Shown here in pieces: positions 26,983 through 35,111 of a stretch of 64,000 bases of DNA. Both the position numbers and the translations under genes were made by a program. The notes beneath the pieces were generated by a model, which did not search any database, was not told where the DNA came from, and saw only the letters and a program-made list of their open reading frames with translations. Each line of letters starts with the position of its first letter. Positions within the stretch are counted from its first letter, which is position 1. The stretch is from Mycobacterium sp. UM_CSW (GTDB taxonomy: Bacteria > Actinomycetota > Actinomycetes > Mycobacteriales > Mycobacteriaceae): the NCBI RefSeq assembly GCF_000455205.1, contig NZ_AUWQ01000012.1, positions 1-64,000 on the forward strand, given 5' to 3'.

Positions 26983-28218
26983 TCAGCGGCCCTGACCGTG
27001 CCGAACCTGATTGAAGGGCACCCCACGGTCGGCGGCGTATTCCCGGGGGAAGCCCAGCACCCGTTCGCCGATCACGTTGCGGGCCATCTCGGTGGTGCCG
27101 CCGCCGATGGCGACGTTCTGCCGGGACAGGTACCGCAGCCCGGCCTCGAGGCCTTCGCCGACTTCGCCCACCACACCGGCGCTTCCGGTGATCGCCATCG
27201 CGGCGTCCAAGTCCATGGTCACCGTCTCGGAGTGAAAGAGCCTGATCAGGGTGCCCGCGGTGGGGGGCAGCACGCCATCCCGGACATTGCGGTAGACGTG
27301 ATCGATCAGCTGCTCGCCGACCGCGCGCTGCACGAGCACCCGGCCGGCGATCTCCTGGATGCGTTCGTTGTCGGCCTGGCCCATCTTCTCGGCGAGCGCC
27401 ACGTAGTCGACCGGCGTTGTGTGTCCGCCTTCGTGGCCGGCGCCACTGGCGAACTCCGAACCCTGCCCCACCGCGCGGCGTTCGTGGTACAGCTGGCGCG
27501 AGGCGACCGCCCAGCCGCCGTTGACCTCGCCGACGACGGCGTCATCGCCGACGTCCACACCGTCCAGGAACTCCTCGCAAAACTCGGTGGACCCGCTCAG
27601 CATGGTGATGCGCCGCAACGTGATTCCCGGATGCCCGATGGGCACCAGAAACATGGTCAGGCCTTCGTGCTTGGGCGCGTCCCAGTCGGTGCGCGCCAGA
27701 CACAATCCGTAGTCGGCGGCGAAAGCGCTTGTGCTCCAAGTCTTTGCGCCGTTAATGATCCAACGGTCGCCTTGGCGTTCGGCTCGGGTGATGACACCGG
27801 CCAGGTCCGAACCGCCGCTGGGTTCGGACAGCAGTTGCACCAGGACTTCGTCGCCGCGCAGGGCGGCCGCGATGTGCCGCTTCTTCTGGTCCTCGGTTCC
27901 GGTGTCGAGCAGGGTGGCGCAGCAGATGGTGAACGTCGGGGTGTTAAGGATCAGCGGCATCTCGTAGCCGAGTGATTCGGCGTCGAATGCCTTCTGGTAC
28001 TCGTAGTCCAGGCCCAGGCCACCGTACTCGCGCGGAAAGCAGATACCGGCGAATCCCCCCTCGTAGAGCCGCTTTTGCAGTTCGCGGGCCCTGTTCCAGG
28101 ATCGCTCGTCGTCACGCGGTGCGGGCGGCGGGTTCTCGGGGTCGATGGCGGGCAGGTTGTCCGCCAACCACACTCGGGCCCGGGCCGCGAATTCGGCGAC
28201 GGTTTCGGTGGTGGTCAT
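26983..28218 (-). CDS. acyl-CoA dehydrogenase, alpha-type subunit (FadE), 411 aa
   Basis: A complete acyl-CoA dehydrogenase with loops LLSEPSGGSDLAGVITRA and GAKTWSTSAFAADYG, and the C-terminal IGGGTTEMARNVIGERVLGFP. It would desaturate an acyl-CoA and reduce electron-transfer flavoprotein. ATG 28218 overlaps the stop of the upstream FadE (28215) by ATGA, so the two form a coupled alpha/beta pair like the pairs at 15383-19630. The pair is on the opposite strand to the flanking regulator and Mce-associated genes, which suggests an insertion or rearrangement between them. Confidence 0.9.
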   Translation of the reverse strand: MTTTETVAEFAARARVWLADNLPAIDPENPPPAPRDDERSWNRARELQKRLYEGGFAGICFPREYGGLGLDYEYQKAFDAESLGYEMPLILNTPTFTICCATLLDTGTEDQKKRHIAAALRGDEVLVQLLSEPSGGSDLAGVITRAERQGDRWIINGAKTWSTSAFAADYGLCLARTDWDAPKHEGLTMFLVPIGHPGITLRRITMLSGSTEFCEEFLDGVDVGDDAVVGEVNGGWAVASRQLYHERRAVGQGSEFASGAGHEGGHTTPVDYVALAEKMGQADNERIQEIAGRVLVQRAVGEQLIDHVYRNVRDGVLPPTAGTLIRLFHSETVTMDLDAAMAITGSAGVVGEVGEGLEAGLRYLSRQNVAIGGGTTEMARNVIGERVLGFPREYAADRGVPFNQVRHGQGR

Positions 28219-29366
28219 CGGGAGTTCGTCACCGATCGGGCCGCCCGCTCCGCGTCGTACACCCTCAGGTTATGTTCCTCGGGCGTGCCGAACATGGAGC
28301 GGTACAACGTGACCCGCCTCAGGTAGAGGTGCAGGTCGTGTTCCCAGGTGACGCCGATGCCGCCGTGCATCTGAACGCAGGCCTGTACGATCCGGCCCGC
28401 CATCTCGCCGACGTATGACTTGGCGATACTCGCCGACAAGCCCGCCTTGGGCGAACACGCGGCGACGTCGGCAACCGCCGCCGACGTGGTGGCACGACAC
28501 GCTTCCAGCCACAACTTCATGTCGGCGAAGCCGTGCTTGAGGACCTGGTAGGAGGCCAGCGGCCGGCCGAATGTATGCCTGTCCAGCGCCCATTGGACGG
28601 TGAAGTCGAACACCGTTTGCAGAATGCCGACCACCTCGGCGCACTGCAGCACCTGGGCGAGCTGGCTCTGCCGCCCGATCAGCGCGGCGGCCTCGGCGGG
28701 GCCGCCGACTGCGGCGGACCGTTCTACGACCACGCCGTCGAAATCGACTTTTGCGTATTGCTTGACCAAGTCGACCGACTGCTGCGGCGTGATCCGGACA
28801 CCGGGCGCGTCCGCTGGCACCAGGAACTGACGAACACCGTCATCGCATCGCGCCACGACCAACAGCACCCCACTTTGCGCCCCGGCCTCGACACGGTCCT
28901 TCACACCGTCAATGCGGAAACCGGATTCCGTCCGGGTGGCCGCCACCGAAGGATCCAGGGGAGCCCAGCCCCTGCCCGGCTCGCAAACCGCCCACGACGC
29001 CACGGTTTCACCGGACATCAGCGACTCGATGGTCTCGGCGCGCGCCTGCGGATCGGGGCACTCGGCGAGCGCCGCGAGCACGACGCTGACCGGATACAGC
29101 GGCCCGGGCGCCACCGTCTTGCCCAGCTGCTCGGCGACCATGGCCAGGTCCACGACGCCGCTGTCCGAGACGCTGCCACCGCCCAACTCCTCCGGCACGA
29201 GGAGGGCCGTCCAGCCGAGTTCGGCGGCGCGCCGCCACCACGCCGGGTCGAAGGACAGTCCTGCGGCGTGCAGTTCGCGGACGCGACTCAGCGGCGCTTC
29301 TTTTTGCAGAAAGGCCTGGGTTGTGGATGCGAAGAGTATCTTTTCGGGAGAGTCGACAGCGGTCAT
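28215..29366 (-). CDS. acyl-CoA dehydrogenase, beta-type subunit (FadE), 383 aa
   Basis: An acyl-CoA dehydrogenase-family protein of the divergent partner type. The middle domain contains GVKDRVEAGAQSGVLLVVAR in place of the usual substrate loop. The C-terminal part shows LDRHTFGRPLASYQVLKHGFAD and MHGGIGVTWEHDLHLYLRRV. It probably forms a heteromer with the next gene's alpha-type subunit. ATG 29366 is the first gene of this minus pair and lies across a 154-nt intergenic region from the Mce-associated gene. Confidence 0.88.
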   Translation of the reverse strand: MTAVDSPEKILFASTTQAFLQKEAPLSRVRELHAAGLSFDPAWWRRAAELGWTALLVPEELGGGSVSDSGVVDLAMVAEQLGKTVAPGPLYPVSVVLAALAECPDPQARAETIESLMSGETVASWAVCEPGRGWAPLDPSVAATRTESGFRIDGVKDRVEAGAQSGVLLVVARCDDGVRQFLVPADAPGVRITPQQSVDLVKQYAKVDFDGVVVERSAAVGGPAEAAALIGRQSQLAQVLQCAEVVGILQTVFDFTVQWALDRHTFGRPLASYQVLKHGFADMKLWLEACRATTSAAVADVAACSPKAGLSASIAKSYVGEMAGRIVQACVQMHGGIGVTWEHDLHLYLRRVTLYRSMFGTPEEHNLRVYDAERAARSVTNSR

Positions 29367-29520
29367 GATGCCGGCAGATTCGAGAGGAAACGTGGGTGGT
29401 TGATCATCCGCCTGGTCGGTTCTCGTCGGAGTTCGCTGTGGATTCTGATGTTAGCAATGAGCAGTACGGTAAGAGATACCGGAGTCCAATCGATAATGAT
29501 CATCACGAGCGGTAATCGCG

Positions 29521-30309
29521 GTGGCTGAGGCGAACGAAACGCCCGATCATTCGACCGCATCGGAGGCCGACGCCAGGGCGTTGCTCGAGGAGGCCGAGGC
29601 AGAGGCCGCCGCGGCCGAAGCGCGAGCCGCCGCGGCCCTAGCCCGCGCCCGCGCCGCTCGGCTGCGACGCGAGGCCCTCGGGTTGCCGGATCCCGACGAG
29701 TACGACGAGGCGGACGAGGATTACGCCGCGGACGAGGACGAGGACGAGGACCACTACGAGGACGACGAAGAATACGACGAGGACGACTACGACGAGTCGG
29801 TAACCGAGCAAGCTGCATGGCGGCGGCGAATGCCGCTGCTCGCCGCGATTGCGGCCGTCATCGGCATCATCGCCTTCGTCGGCTCCAGCGCATACATGGT
29901 GCTTCAACATCGCGACACCACCAGGCACCAACAGCGCGAAGCCGCGTTCGTCGCCGGGGCCAAGCAGGGTGTCCTCAACATGATTTCGTTGGACTTCAAC
30001 AAGGCCAAGGCTGATGTCCAGCGCGTGATCGACGGCTCCACCGGCGAATTCCAAACCGATTTCCAGCAGCGGGCCAACGACTTCATATCGGTGGTCATCC
30101 AGTCGAAGGCGGTCACGGAAGGAACCGTGCACGCCGCCGCCCTCGAGTCCATGAACGACAACTCGGCGGTGGTATTGGTGTCGGCGACATCGCAAGTCAC
30201 CAATTCCCCGCCGGGCAAGGACGAGCCACCGCGAATTTGGCGCCTCAGGGTGACGGTCGCCGATGTCGGCGGGAAATACAAGATGTCGAAAGTTGAGTAC
30301 GTGCCGTGA
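29521..30309 (+). CDS. Mce-associated-type membrane protein (Rv1363c-like), 262 aa
   Basis: A single-span membrane protein. Residues about 5-50 are an Ala/Glu/Arg-rich coiled coil ([20 protein letters not shown]), 55-95 a very acidic Asp/Glu/Tyr stretch, and 103-127 the membrane helix ([20 protein letters not shown]). The outer domain of about 130 residues has the SnoaL-like fold seen in Mce-associated proteins ([20 protein letters not shown]). Together with the next gene it matches in size and order what I recall of Rv1363c-Rv1362c, next to Rv1364c in M. tuberculosis. The role is presumably structural or regulatory at the cell envelope. GTG 29521 lacks a strong ribosome site. Confidence 0.78.
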   Translation: MAEANETPDHSTASEADARALLEEAEAEAAAAEARAAAALARARAARLRREALGLPDPDEYDEADEDYAADEDEDEDHYEDDEEYDEDDYDESVTEQAAWRRRMPLLAAIAAVIGIIAFVGSSAYMVLQHRDTTRHQQREAAFVAGAKQGVLNMISLDFNKAKADVQRVIDGSTGEFQTDFQQRANDFISVVIQSKAVTEGTVHAAALESMNDNSAVVLVSATSQVTNSPPGKDEPPRIWRLRVTVADVGGKYKMSKVEYVP

Positions 30310-31007
30310 CCGAAGACGTGCGCGACATCGACTCGGCCGCACCGGAACCCACCGAGGGGCCGGCCGAAGACGACGACACCTCCGTCGCCGAGGAGCCAAT
30401 CGGCGAGGAGCCCACCGACGACGAGCCCACCGACGACGTGGCCGACGACGAAGAGTCCACCGACGACGAAGAGCCCGACGAAGCCGCGCCGATCGAGCGC
30501 CGCCGCCGCGCCCTCTCGCCCAGGGCCCGCAAGGTCATTGCGGCGGTTTTGGTTGCGCAGCTGCTGATCTCGGGCGGCGTGGCGACGTGGCTGTACTTCG
30601 AGCAGTACCGGCCGGACCAACAGACCGACGCCGGCGTCAGGCGCACCGTGGTCAACGCCGCGACCGATGGAACGACCGCGGTACTGTCGTATTCCTCCGA
30701 CTCGCTCGACCAGGACTTCGCGGCCGCCAGGACACACCTCGCCGGGGATTTCCTGTCGTACTTCGACCAATTCAGTCAGCAGACGGTGGCCCCGGTGGCC
30801 AGGCAGAAGTCGATGAAGACCAAAGCCAAGGTGACCGGCGCCGCCGTGTCGGAACTGCGCCCCGATTCGGCGGGGGTTCTGGTCTTCGTCGATCAGGTCA
30901 CGACGACCAAGGACAGCGCCCAGCCGTCGGTGGCGGTCAGCAGCATCCTGGTGCGCATGTCCCGGATCAACGGCAAGTGGCTGATCACCAAGTTCACACC
31001 GGTCTAG
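30306..31007 (+). CDS. Mce-associated-type membrane protein (Rv1362c-like), 233 aa
   Basis: The partner of the previous membrane protein, starting at GTG 30306 in a GTGA overlap. Residues 1-60 are an acidic low-complexity tail with repeated [11 protein letters not shown], encoded partly by a 15-nt tandem repeat (GAGCCCACCGACGAC twice). A basic stop ([13 protein letters not shown]) precedes a membrane helix ([21 protein letters not shown]), and an outer Mce-associated-like domain ends in [13 protein letters not shown]. Cytosolic acidic tails of this kind are common in these proteins. The function is unknown; a link to the neighbouring sigma-factor regulator is only positional. Confidence 0.78.
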   Translation: MTEDVRDIDSAAPEPTEGPAEDDDTSVAEEPIGEEPTDDEPTDDVADDEESTDDEEPDEAAPIERRRRALSPRARKVIAAVLVAQLLISGGVATWLYFEQYRPDQQTDAGVRRTVVNAATDGTTAVLSYSSDSLDQDFAAARTHLAGDFLSYFDQFSQQTVAPVARQKSMKTKAKVTGAAVSELRPDSAGVLVFVDQVTTTKDSAQPSVAVSSILVRMSRINGKWLITKFTPV

Positions 31008-31016
31008 CCGCAGCCG

Positions 31017-31976
31017 CTACATGGCGAACACGCGGCGCAGCGTCTGGGCGTGCAGCGCCCGGTTCTCTTGCGCGACAACCCAATCGGGAACCAAAGAATC
31101 GAAGCCGTTGAATGTCGCTGCGATGACGTGCAATTCGGTGTGGACGTAGGCGTGCAGTAGCCGGTTGGCGTAGGCGATGGCTTCGTCACGGCACGGGTCG
31201 ATCTCGGAGCAACTGATAAACGTGGGTGGCAGCCCCTCGAGGTTGGCCCGATGCGCGGGGACGTATTGACCGCTCGCCGTGGTGTGGCCGAGGTAGTGGC
31301 CCCAGGCCCGGCTCACGGCAGGACCGTTGAGGCCCGGCGTGCGCTGGAACTCCCGGCGCGACGGGGTGGCATCGGAATCGAGCATCGGCTGGTGCAGGAT
31401 CTGCACCAGCACCGGCGGGCCCTCCTCGTCGAACACGCGCTGGGCCAGGCTCGCGACCAGCGCCGCACCGGCGTCGCGTCCCATCACCGCGATGCGGCTG
31501 GGGTCGACGTCCAGCTCGGCGCAGTTGTCCACGGCGTAGCGCAATGCCGTATCCACGTCGTCCAACGCGGCCGGACACGGGTTTTCGGGTGCGAGCCGGT
31601 AGTCGACCGAGACCAGAAGGCAGCCGGCGGCACGGGCCAGCTCCACGCAATGCGCGTGATCGGTGTCCAGGTTTCCCGTCACGAAGCCGCCGCCGTGGGC
31701 GTATATCACCAGGGGCGCCAGGGTTCCCGCGCCGCCGCGATACAGGCGAATGCCCAGCGATTGGCCGTCCGGACCGGCGATCGATCGCGATTCCACGGCG
31801 ACACCTTCGGTTTCGACGGCCGCGGCCCGCTCGGCGGCCTGGGCGTCGGCCTCTTTGCGCTCCGCGGGCAGTGTCTCGGTGCGGAACTCGACGACACTCA
31901 GCTCGATCGCCGCATCACGCAGCACCGGGTCGATCCGGCTTAGGCCTTGCGGCCGCGTCAGGTTGGTCTGCGTCAT
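31017..31976 (-). CDS. HSL/LipH-type alpha/beta hydrolase homologue with altered catalytic residues, 319 aa
   Basis: The fold is that of hormone-sensitive-lipase-type esterases. The oxyanion motif HGGGFVTG is intact and the acid residue is kept (Asp260 in SEIDPCRDE). The nucleophile elbow, normally GDSAG, reads GRDAG with Asp168 at the Ser position, and the His of the usual HGF motif is Asn290 (FNGFDSL). It is therefore unlikely to be a normal esterase; it may bind ligands or use another chemistry. The frame is intact and coupled to its operon. ATG 31976 has GAGGGG upstream, while TTG 31985 overlaps the previous stop and is possible. Confidence 0.87.
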   Translation of the reverse strand: MTQTNLTRPQGLSRIDPVLRDAAIELSVVEFRTETLPAERKEADAQAAERAAAVETEGVAVESRSIAGPDGQSLGIRLYRGGAGTLAPLVIYAHGGGFVTGNLDTDHAHCVELARAAGCLLVSVDYRLAPENPCPAALDDVDTALRYAVDNCAELDVDPSRIAVMGRDAGAALVASLAQRVFDEEGPPVLVQILHQPMLDSDATPSRREFQRTPGLNGPAVSRAWGHYLGHTTASGQYVPAHRANLEGLPPTFISCSEIDPCRDEAIAYANRLLHAYVHTELHVIAATFNGFDSLVPDWVVAQENRALHAQTLRRVFAM

Positions 31977-31981
31977 ACCCC

Positions 31982-32410
31982 TCAACTTCCGTCCGGGAAA
32001 CCATCTTCAAGGTAGACCTGCGATTCCATGTGGTGGAAGATGCGGTACCTATCACCGCGAAAAGTCAGCAACCACGTGATCCAGCTGTTACCGGTGTGCG
32101 CAACATCGGATTCTTGCCCGGTGCAACTCCATTGGCTCAGCAAAACGCAACGCGCCACTCCCCCGGCCAACCCCTCGGCGGTCCACAACCGTGACGACAC
32201 CGAGGCGCGCTTCAGCCGACTGCCGATCCTGGCCCAGTGCCGATCGAGCTCGTCGGCGCCGACCAGCGGCACCGCGTATTCGTCACCGATGTAGATCGGC
32301 CGCGGGTCCCGGCGCTCCCACAGGTTGGCGACGCCGGCGAAGTCCAGCGCCGACCACTTCTCGTCGTATTCGCTGACCAAAGAGGCCAGCCTGGCGGCCA
32401 GATCGGCCAC
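31982..32410 (-). CDS. SnoaL-like/NTF2-fold protein, 142 aa
   Basis: A small NTF2-fold protein with VSEYDEKWSALDFAGVANLWERRD at the N-terminus and a C-terminal strand set ending FRGDRYRIFHHMESQVYLED. The fold includes isomerases, dehydratases and accessory subunits; no catalytic residue can be assigned. The start is GTG 32410, 4 nt after the amidohydrolase stop at 32415. It belongs to the minus operon with the Rieske ferredoxin, two amidohydrolases and the altered alpha/beta hydrolase. Confidence 0.75.
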   Translation of the reverse strand: MADLAARLASLVSEYDEKWSALDFAGVANLWERRDPRPIYIGDEYAVPLVGADELDRHWARIGSRLKRASVSSRLWTAEGLAGGVARCVLLSQWSCTGQESDVAHTGNSWITWLLTFRGDRYRIFHHMESQVYLEDGFPDGS

Positions 32411-32414
32411 CTCG

Positions 32415-33563
32415 TCACCGTTCTCCGGGGAGCGCCTTCACGGTCGCCGGTAGCCCGTACAGAGCCGTCGCGTTGCCGCGCATGATCCGCTCCCGTTGGG
32501 CGGCCGGGAACCGGTTGATCGCGTAGGTCGGCGAGTCGTAGCTCCAGTGCGGGTAGTCCGTCGAGAACATCAGGTTGTCGCCGAGGTCCATCAACTCCAG
32601 GTACTCGCGGAACTGCACGGTGTCGACGTCTTCCAGCGGCTGGGTGGTGAACCGGACGTGTTCGCGCACATATTCCGACGGGCGGCGACGCACGTGGGGC
32701 AGGTCGCCGCGGCGCGCTTCCCAGATCCGGTCCATCCGCGACATCACCGGCATCGCCCAGGTGAACCCGCCCTCCACGAAGACCACCCGCAGGTCCGGGT
32801 GACGATCGAAGGCGCCGTCGAACACCAGGCTCATCAGGTGCGAGACGTACAGCAACGGCCACGAGGCGAAGAAGTCGTGCCAGTGCGCGGGGTTGCCGAC
32901 CGGGTACAGCGGTATCAGTTCGAAAGGCGTCTGGCCCATCAAATGCGTGGCGATCGGGAAGCCGTTGCGTGCGGCCGCCTCGTACAGCGGGTCGAAATGC
33001 GGGTTGCCGAAAGGGATCCCACGCGTCTGCGGTGTCATCAGCACCTGGGCCATGTACGGATGTCCCGCCCACCGTTCCACCTCGCGACCGGCCTGCTCCG
33101 GCGTCTGCGCGCTGACGCTGATCGATCCGCGCCAGCGGCCGTGCCAGTTGTACTTGTCCAGCCAGACGTCGGCGAGCCAGTCGTTGTAGGTCGATTTGAG
33201 CACGTGTTCGGCCTGCGGCAGTTGCGCGTCGCACATCGGCTCGAGCGTCGCGATGCTGACACCGGCGTCGAGAAGCAACTGCTTGGCCGCGAAATCCGGA
33301 TCGCTGCCGGCGACTCCGCCGCCGGGCGGGGCGGCGTCGAGGCGCAACGACATCGTCTTGTACGAATCGGGTGTGTCGTAGAAATGCGGGACGGGGCTGA
33401 CGGCGTTGCCCGTCGGCCAGATCTTGTCCACCCATTCGGCGGGCGCGTAGGACTTGAGCACGTCGGCCGAGACCGGCAGCGGGTGCACGTCGGTGTCGAC
33501 GATGGTGACCGCGATTTCGTCCTCTTGACCGGTCGGCGAGTCGAGTCGTTCGATCGTTGTCAT
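32415..33563 (-). CDS. amidohydrolase-2 family TIM-barrel metal hydrolase, 382 aa
   Basis: A metal-dependent TIM-barrel enzyme of the amidohydrolase-2/ACMSD-like family. Metal-site motifs look intact: DTDVHPLP with Asp23 and His27, ATHLMGQ, VVFVEGGFTW and STDYPHWSYD with the C-terminal Asp. It could hydrolyse or decarboxylate a ring-derived acid. ATG 33563 overlaps the stop of the related amidohydrolase upstream by one base. The neighbouring homologue has lost these residues, so this one may supply the activity of a two-subunit complex. The substrate is unknown. Confidence 0.87.
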   Translation of the reverse strand: MTTIERLDSPTGQEDEIAVTIVDTDVHPLPVSADVLKSYAPAEWVDKIWPTGNAVSPVPHFYDTPDSYKTMSLRLDAAPPGGGVAGSDPDFAAKQLLLDAGVSIATLEPMCDAQLPQAEHVLKSTYNDWLADVWLDKYNWHGRWRGSISVSAQTPEQAGREVERWAGHPYMAQVLMTPQTRGIPFGNPHFDPLYEAAARNGFPIATHLMGQTPFELIPLYPVGNPAHWHDFFASWPLLYVSHLMSLVFDGAFDRHPDLRVVFVEGGFTWAMPVMSRMDRIWEARRGDLPHVRRRPSEYVREHVRFTTQPLEDVDTVQFREYLELMDLGDNLMFSTDYPHWSYDSPTYAINRFPAAQRERIMRGNATALYGLPATVKALPGER

Positions 33564-34609
33564 CAGACACGCTCCTTAAGCCCGTACAGCTCAATGGCAT
33601 TCCGCCACAACACCTTGTCGCGTTGCTCGGCGTCGAGCCCCGCCGCACTCGCCTCCGGCGGCGACGTGGACCAGTGCGGGTAGCTCGATCCGTACATCAG
33701 CAGGTCGGACTTGCCGGTGAAGTCCATCCAGCGCCCCATCGCGCCGGTCTCGGTCGGCCCGTCGAACGCCGACGAGCAGAACCGGACGTGGCCGGGCAGG
33801 TATTCGCTGGGATACCGGTCCACCCAGGGTGTCTGGTCGCGCATCGACAGCCAGAACGTGTCCAGCCGCCACATCAGCGGGGTGAGGATGTCGTAGCCGC
33901 CGTCGGCGAACACGAACTTCAGGCCCGGGTGCCGGCCGAACACGCCCTCGATGATGAGCGTGGCCAGGTGCACGAAGTAGTTCAACGGCATGAACGCCGC
34001 GTACCCCGGATAGGTGTGCGCGTGCCCGGCGAAGGTGGGCGGGTGGTCGACGCCGTTGCCGCCGTTGATGTGCACCGCAACCGGCAGCCCGTGCGCGGCG
34101 GCGGCCTCCCAGATCGGCTCGAACATCGGTTTGCCGTACGGCTCGCGCGACTGCATCGGAACACCCACCTGCACCAGCTTGGGGTGACCGGCCAGGCGCT
34201 CGATCTCGGCCACCGCGCCCCTGACGTCCTCGGGGTTGACCCGGATGGTGCCCCGAAAACGGTCGGTGGTGTCGGGCTCCAGCCAGCGATCCAGCAGCCA
34301 GTCGTTGACCGCGGCGCAGATGCGACTGTTGAGCAGGTAATCGGCGATGTTGCCGCGGGTCAGCGGGTTGAGGATGGCGTAATCGACGCCCATGTCGTCG
34401 AACAGGTGCCGGCCCATCGTTTCGGGATCCGAGCCCGGGTAGTGCTCGCCGTAGAGGTCCGCCCGGTAGTCGCCACCCGGCGCCTGATACCACTGCTGCT
34501 CGACATCCGGGATCGAGCGCAGCTGATGCGCGGCCGGGAGATAGCGGCGTATCTCGGCGTTGTAGCGGAAGTGCGGCTGCACGTTGGTGTCGATGATCAT
34601 GGGGTTCAT
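33563..34609 (-). CDS. amidohydrolase-2 family homologue lacking metal ligands, 348 aa
   Basis: A paralogue of the next gene by fold and operon position. The N-terminal metal motif DxDxH is DTNVQPHF (Asn9, Gln11), and the C-terminal SD(W/Y)PH reads GSSYPHWS with Ser309 in place of the metal Asp. Other strands, VAVHINGGNG and FVFADGGYDIL, remain. The frame is full length with no stop or shift, so it is probably a maintained non-catalytic or altered-activity partner. ATG 34609 forms an ATGA overlap with the Rieske ferredoxin stop. Confidence 0.87.
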   Translation of the reverse strand: MNPMIIDTNVQPHFRYNAEIRRYLPAAHQLRSIPDVEQQWYQAPGGDYRADLYGEHYPGSDPETMGRHLFDDMGVDYAILNPLTRGNIADYLLNSRICAAVNDWLLDRWLEPDTTDRFRGTIRVNPEDVRGAVAEIERLAGHPKLVQVGVPMQSREPYGKPMFEPIWEAAAAHGLPVAVHINGGNGVDHPPTFAGHAHTYPGYAAFMPLNYFVHLATLIIEGVFGRHPGLKFVFADGGYDILTPLMWRLDTFWLSMRDQTPWVDRYPSEYLPGHVRFCSSAFDGPTETGAMGRWMDFTGKSDLLMYGSSYPHWSTSPPEASAAGLDAEQRDKVLWRNAIELYGLKERV

Positions 34610-35004
34610 GCCGTCAGGTACACCTCACCGTCGGTGACGTCGACCTGGTAGGTGCGGACGCGCCGCCGCGGGTCGGCCAGGTTTTGACCGGTAGTGACGT
34701 CGAATTCCCAATTGTGCCAAGGGCATCGAACGATCTGCCCGTCACGAACGCGGCGCATCCCGTCGAGCGATTCGGGAGCCGATTCGTTGGTGCCGCCGAT
34801 CAGGCCAAGGCACAAGGGGGCGCCCTCGTGTGAGCAGTAGTTGACGATCGCGTAAAGCTCACCGTGCACGTTGTAGACGCCCACGCCGAACTTGCCGACG
34901 TCGACCAGTTTCATCCCGCCGGGCGGCAGCTCGTCGAGCGAGCACACGAATCGCCGGTTGGGCACCTGGGAATCACCGCCTTCTCGGGTCAATACTGTGC
35001 GCAT
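34606..35004 (-). CDS. Rieske [2Fe-2S] ferredoxin, about 132 aa
   Basis: A stand-alone Rieske ferredoxin that could carry electrons to a Rieske oxygenase, or serve as the redox subunit of a hydroxylase. Cluster ligands are in YCSHEGAPLC and CPWHNWEFD. The middle insert around ESAPESLDGMRRVRDGQ is typical of this type. I start at ATG 35004; GTG 34965, directly before PNRRFVCSLDELPPG, is equally possible because neither has a strong ribosome site. It is the first gene of the minus operon ending with the altered alpha/beta hydrolase, and divergent from a P450. Confidence 0.85.
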   Translation of the reverse strand: MRTVLTREGGDSQVPNRRFVCSLDELPPGGMKLVDVGKFGVGVYNVHGELYAIVNYCSHEGAPLCLGLIGGTNESAPESLDGMRRVRDGQIVRCPWHNWEFDVTTGQNLADPRRRVRTYQVDVTDGEVYLTA

Positions 35005-35038
35005 TACGGTAAAGACCACAAGCCGTTGGGCTTCGTTG

Positions 35039-35055
35039 CTATTTATACTATGATA
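35039..35055. promoter_or_regulatory. AT-rich 17-bp element (copy E) in divergent promoter
   Basis: CTATTTATACTATGATA lies between the Rieske ferredoxin (minus) and the P450 (plus). It matches copies A-D and contains TATACT and TACTAT reading plus and TATCAT reading minus, plus a small CTAT-G-ATAG symmetry. It is 35 nt from ATG 35004 and 57 nt from ATG 35112. Confidence 0.5.
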
Positions 35056-35111
35056 GCCATATTCCCTCGGCACAGATATCCGCCCTTATCGGTGGCTCAG
35101 GAGGAGCGCGA

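Noticed and set aside
29401-29504. TGATCATC occurring twice in the FadE/Mce-associated intergenic region
   Set aside because: Two 8-bp copies 96 bp apart are too short to support an operator without further sites or a regulator.
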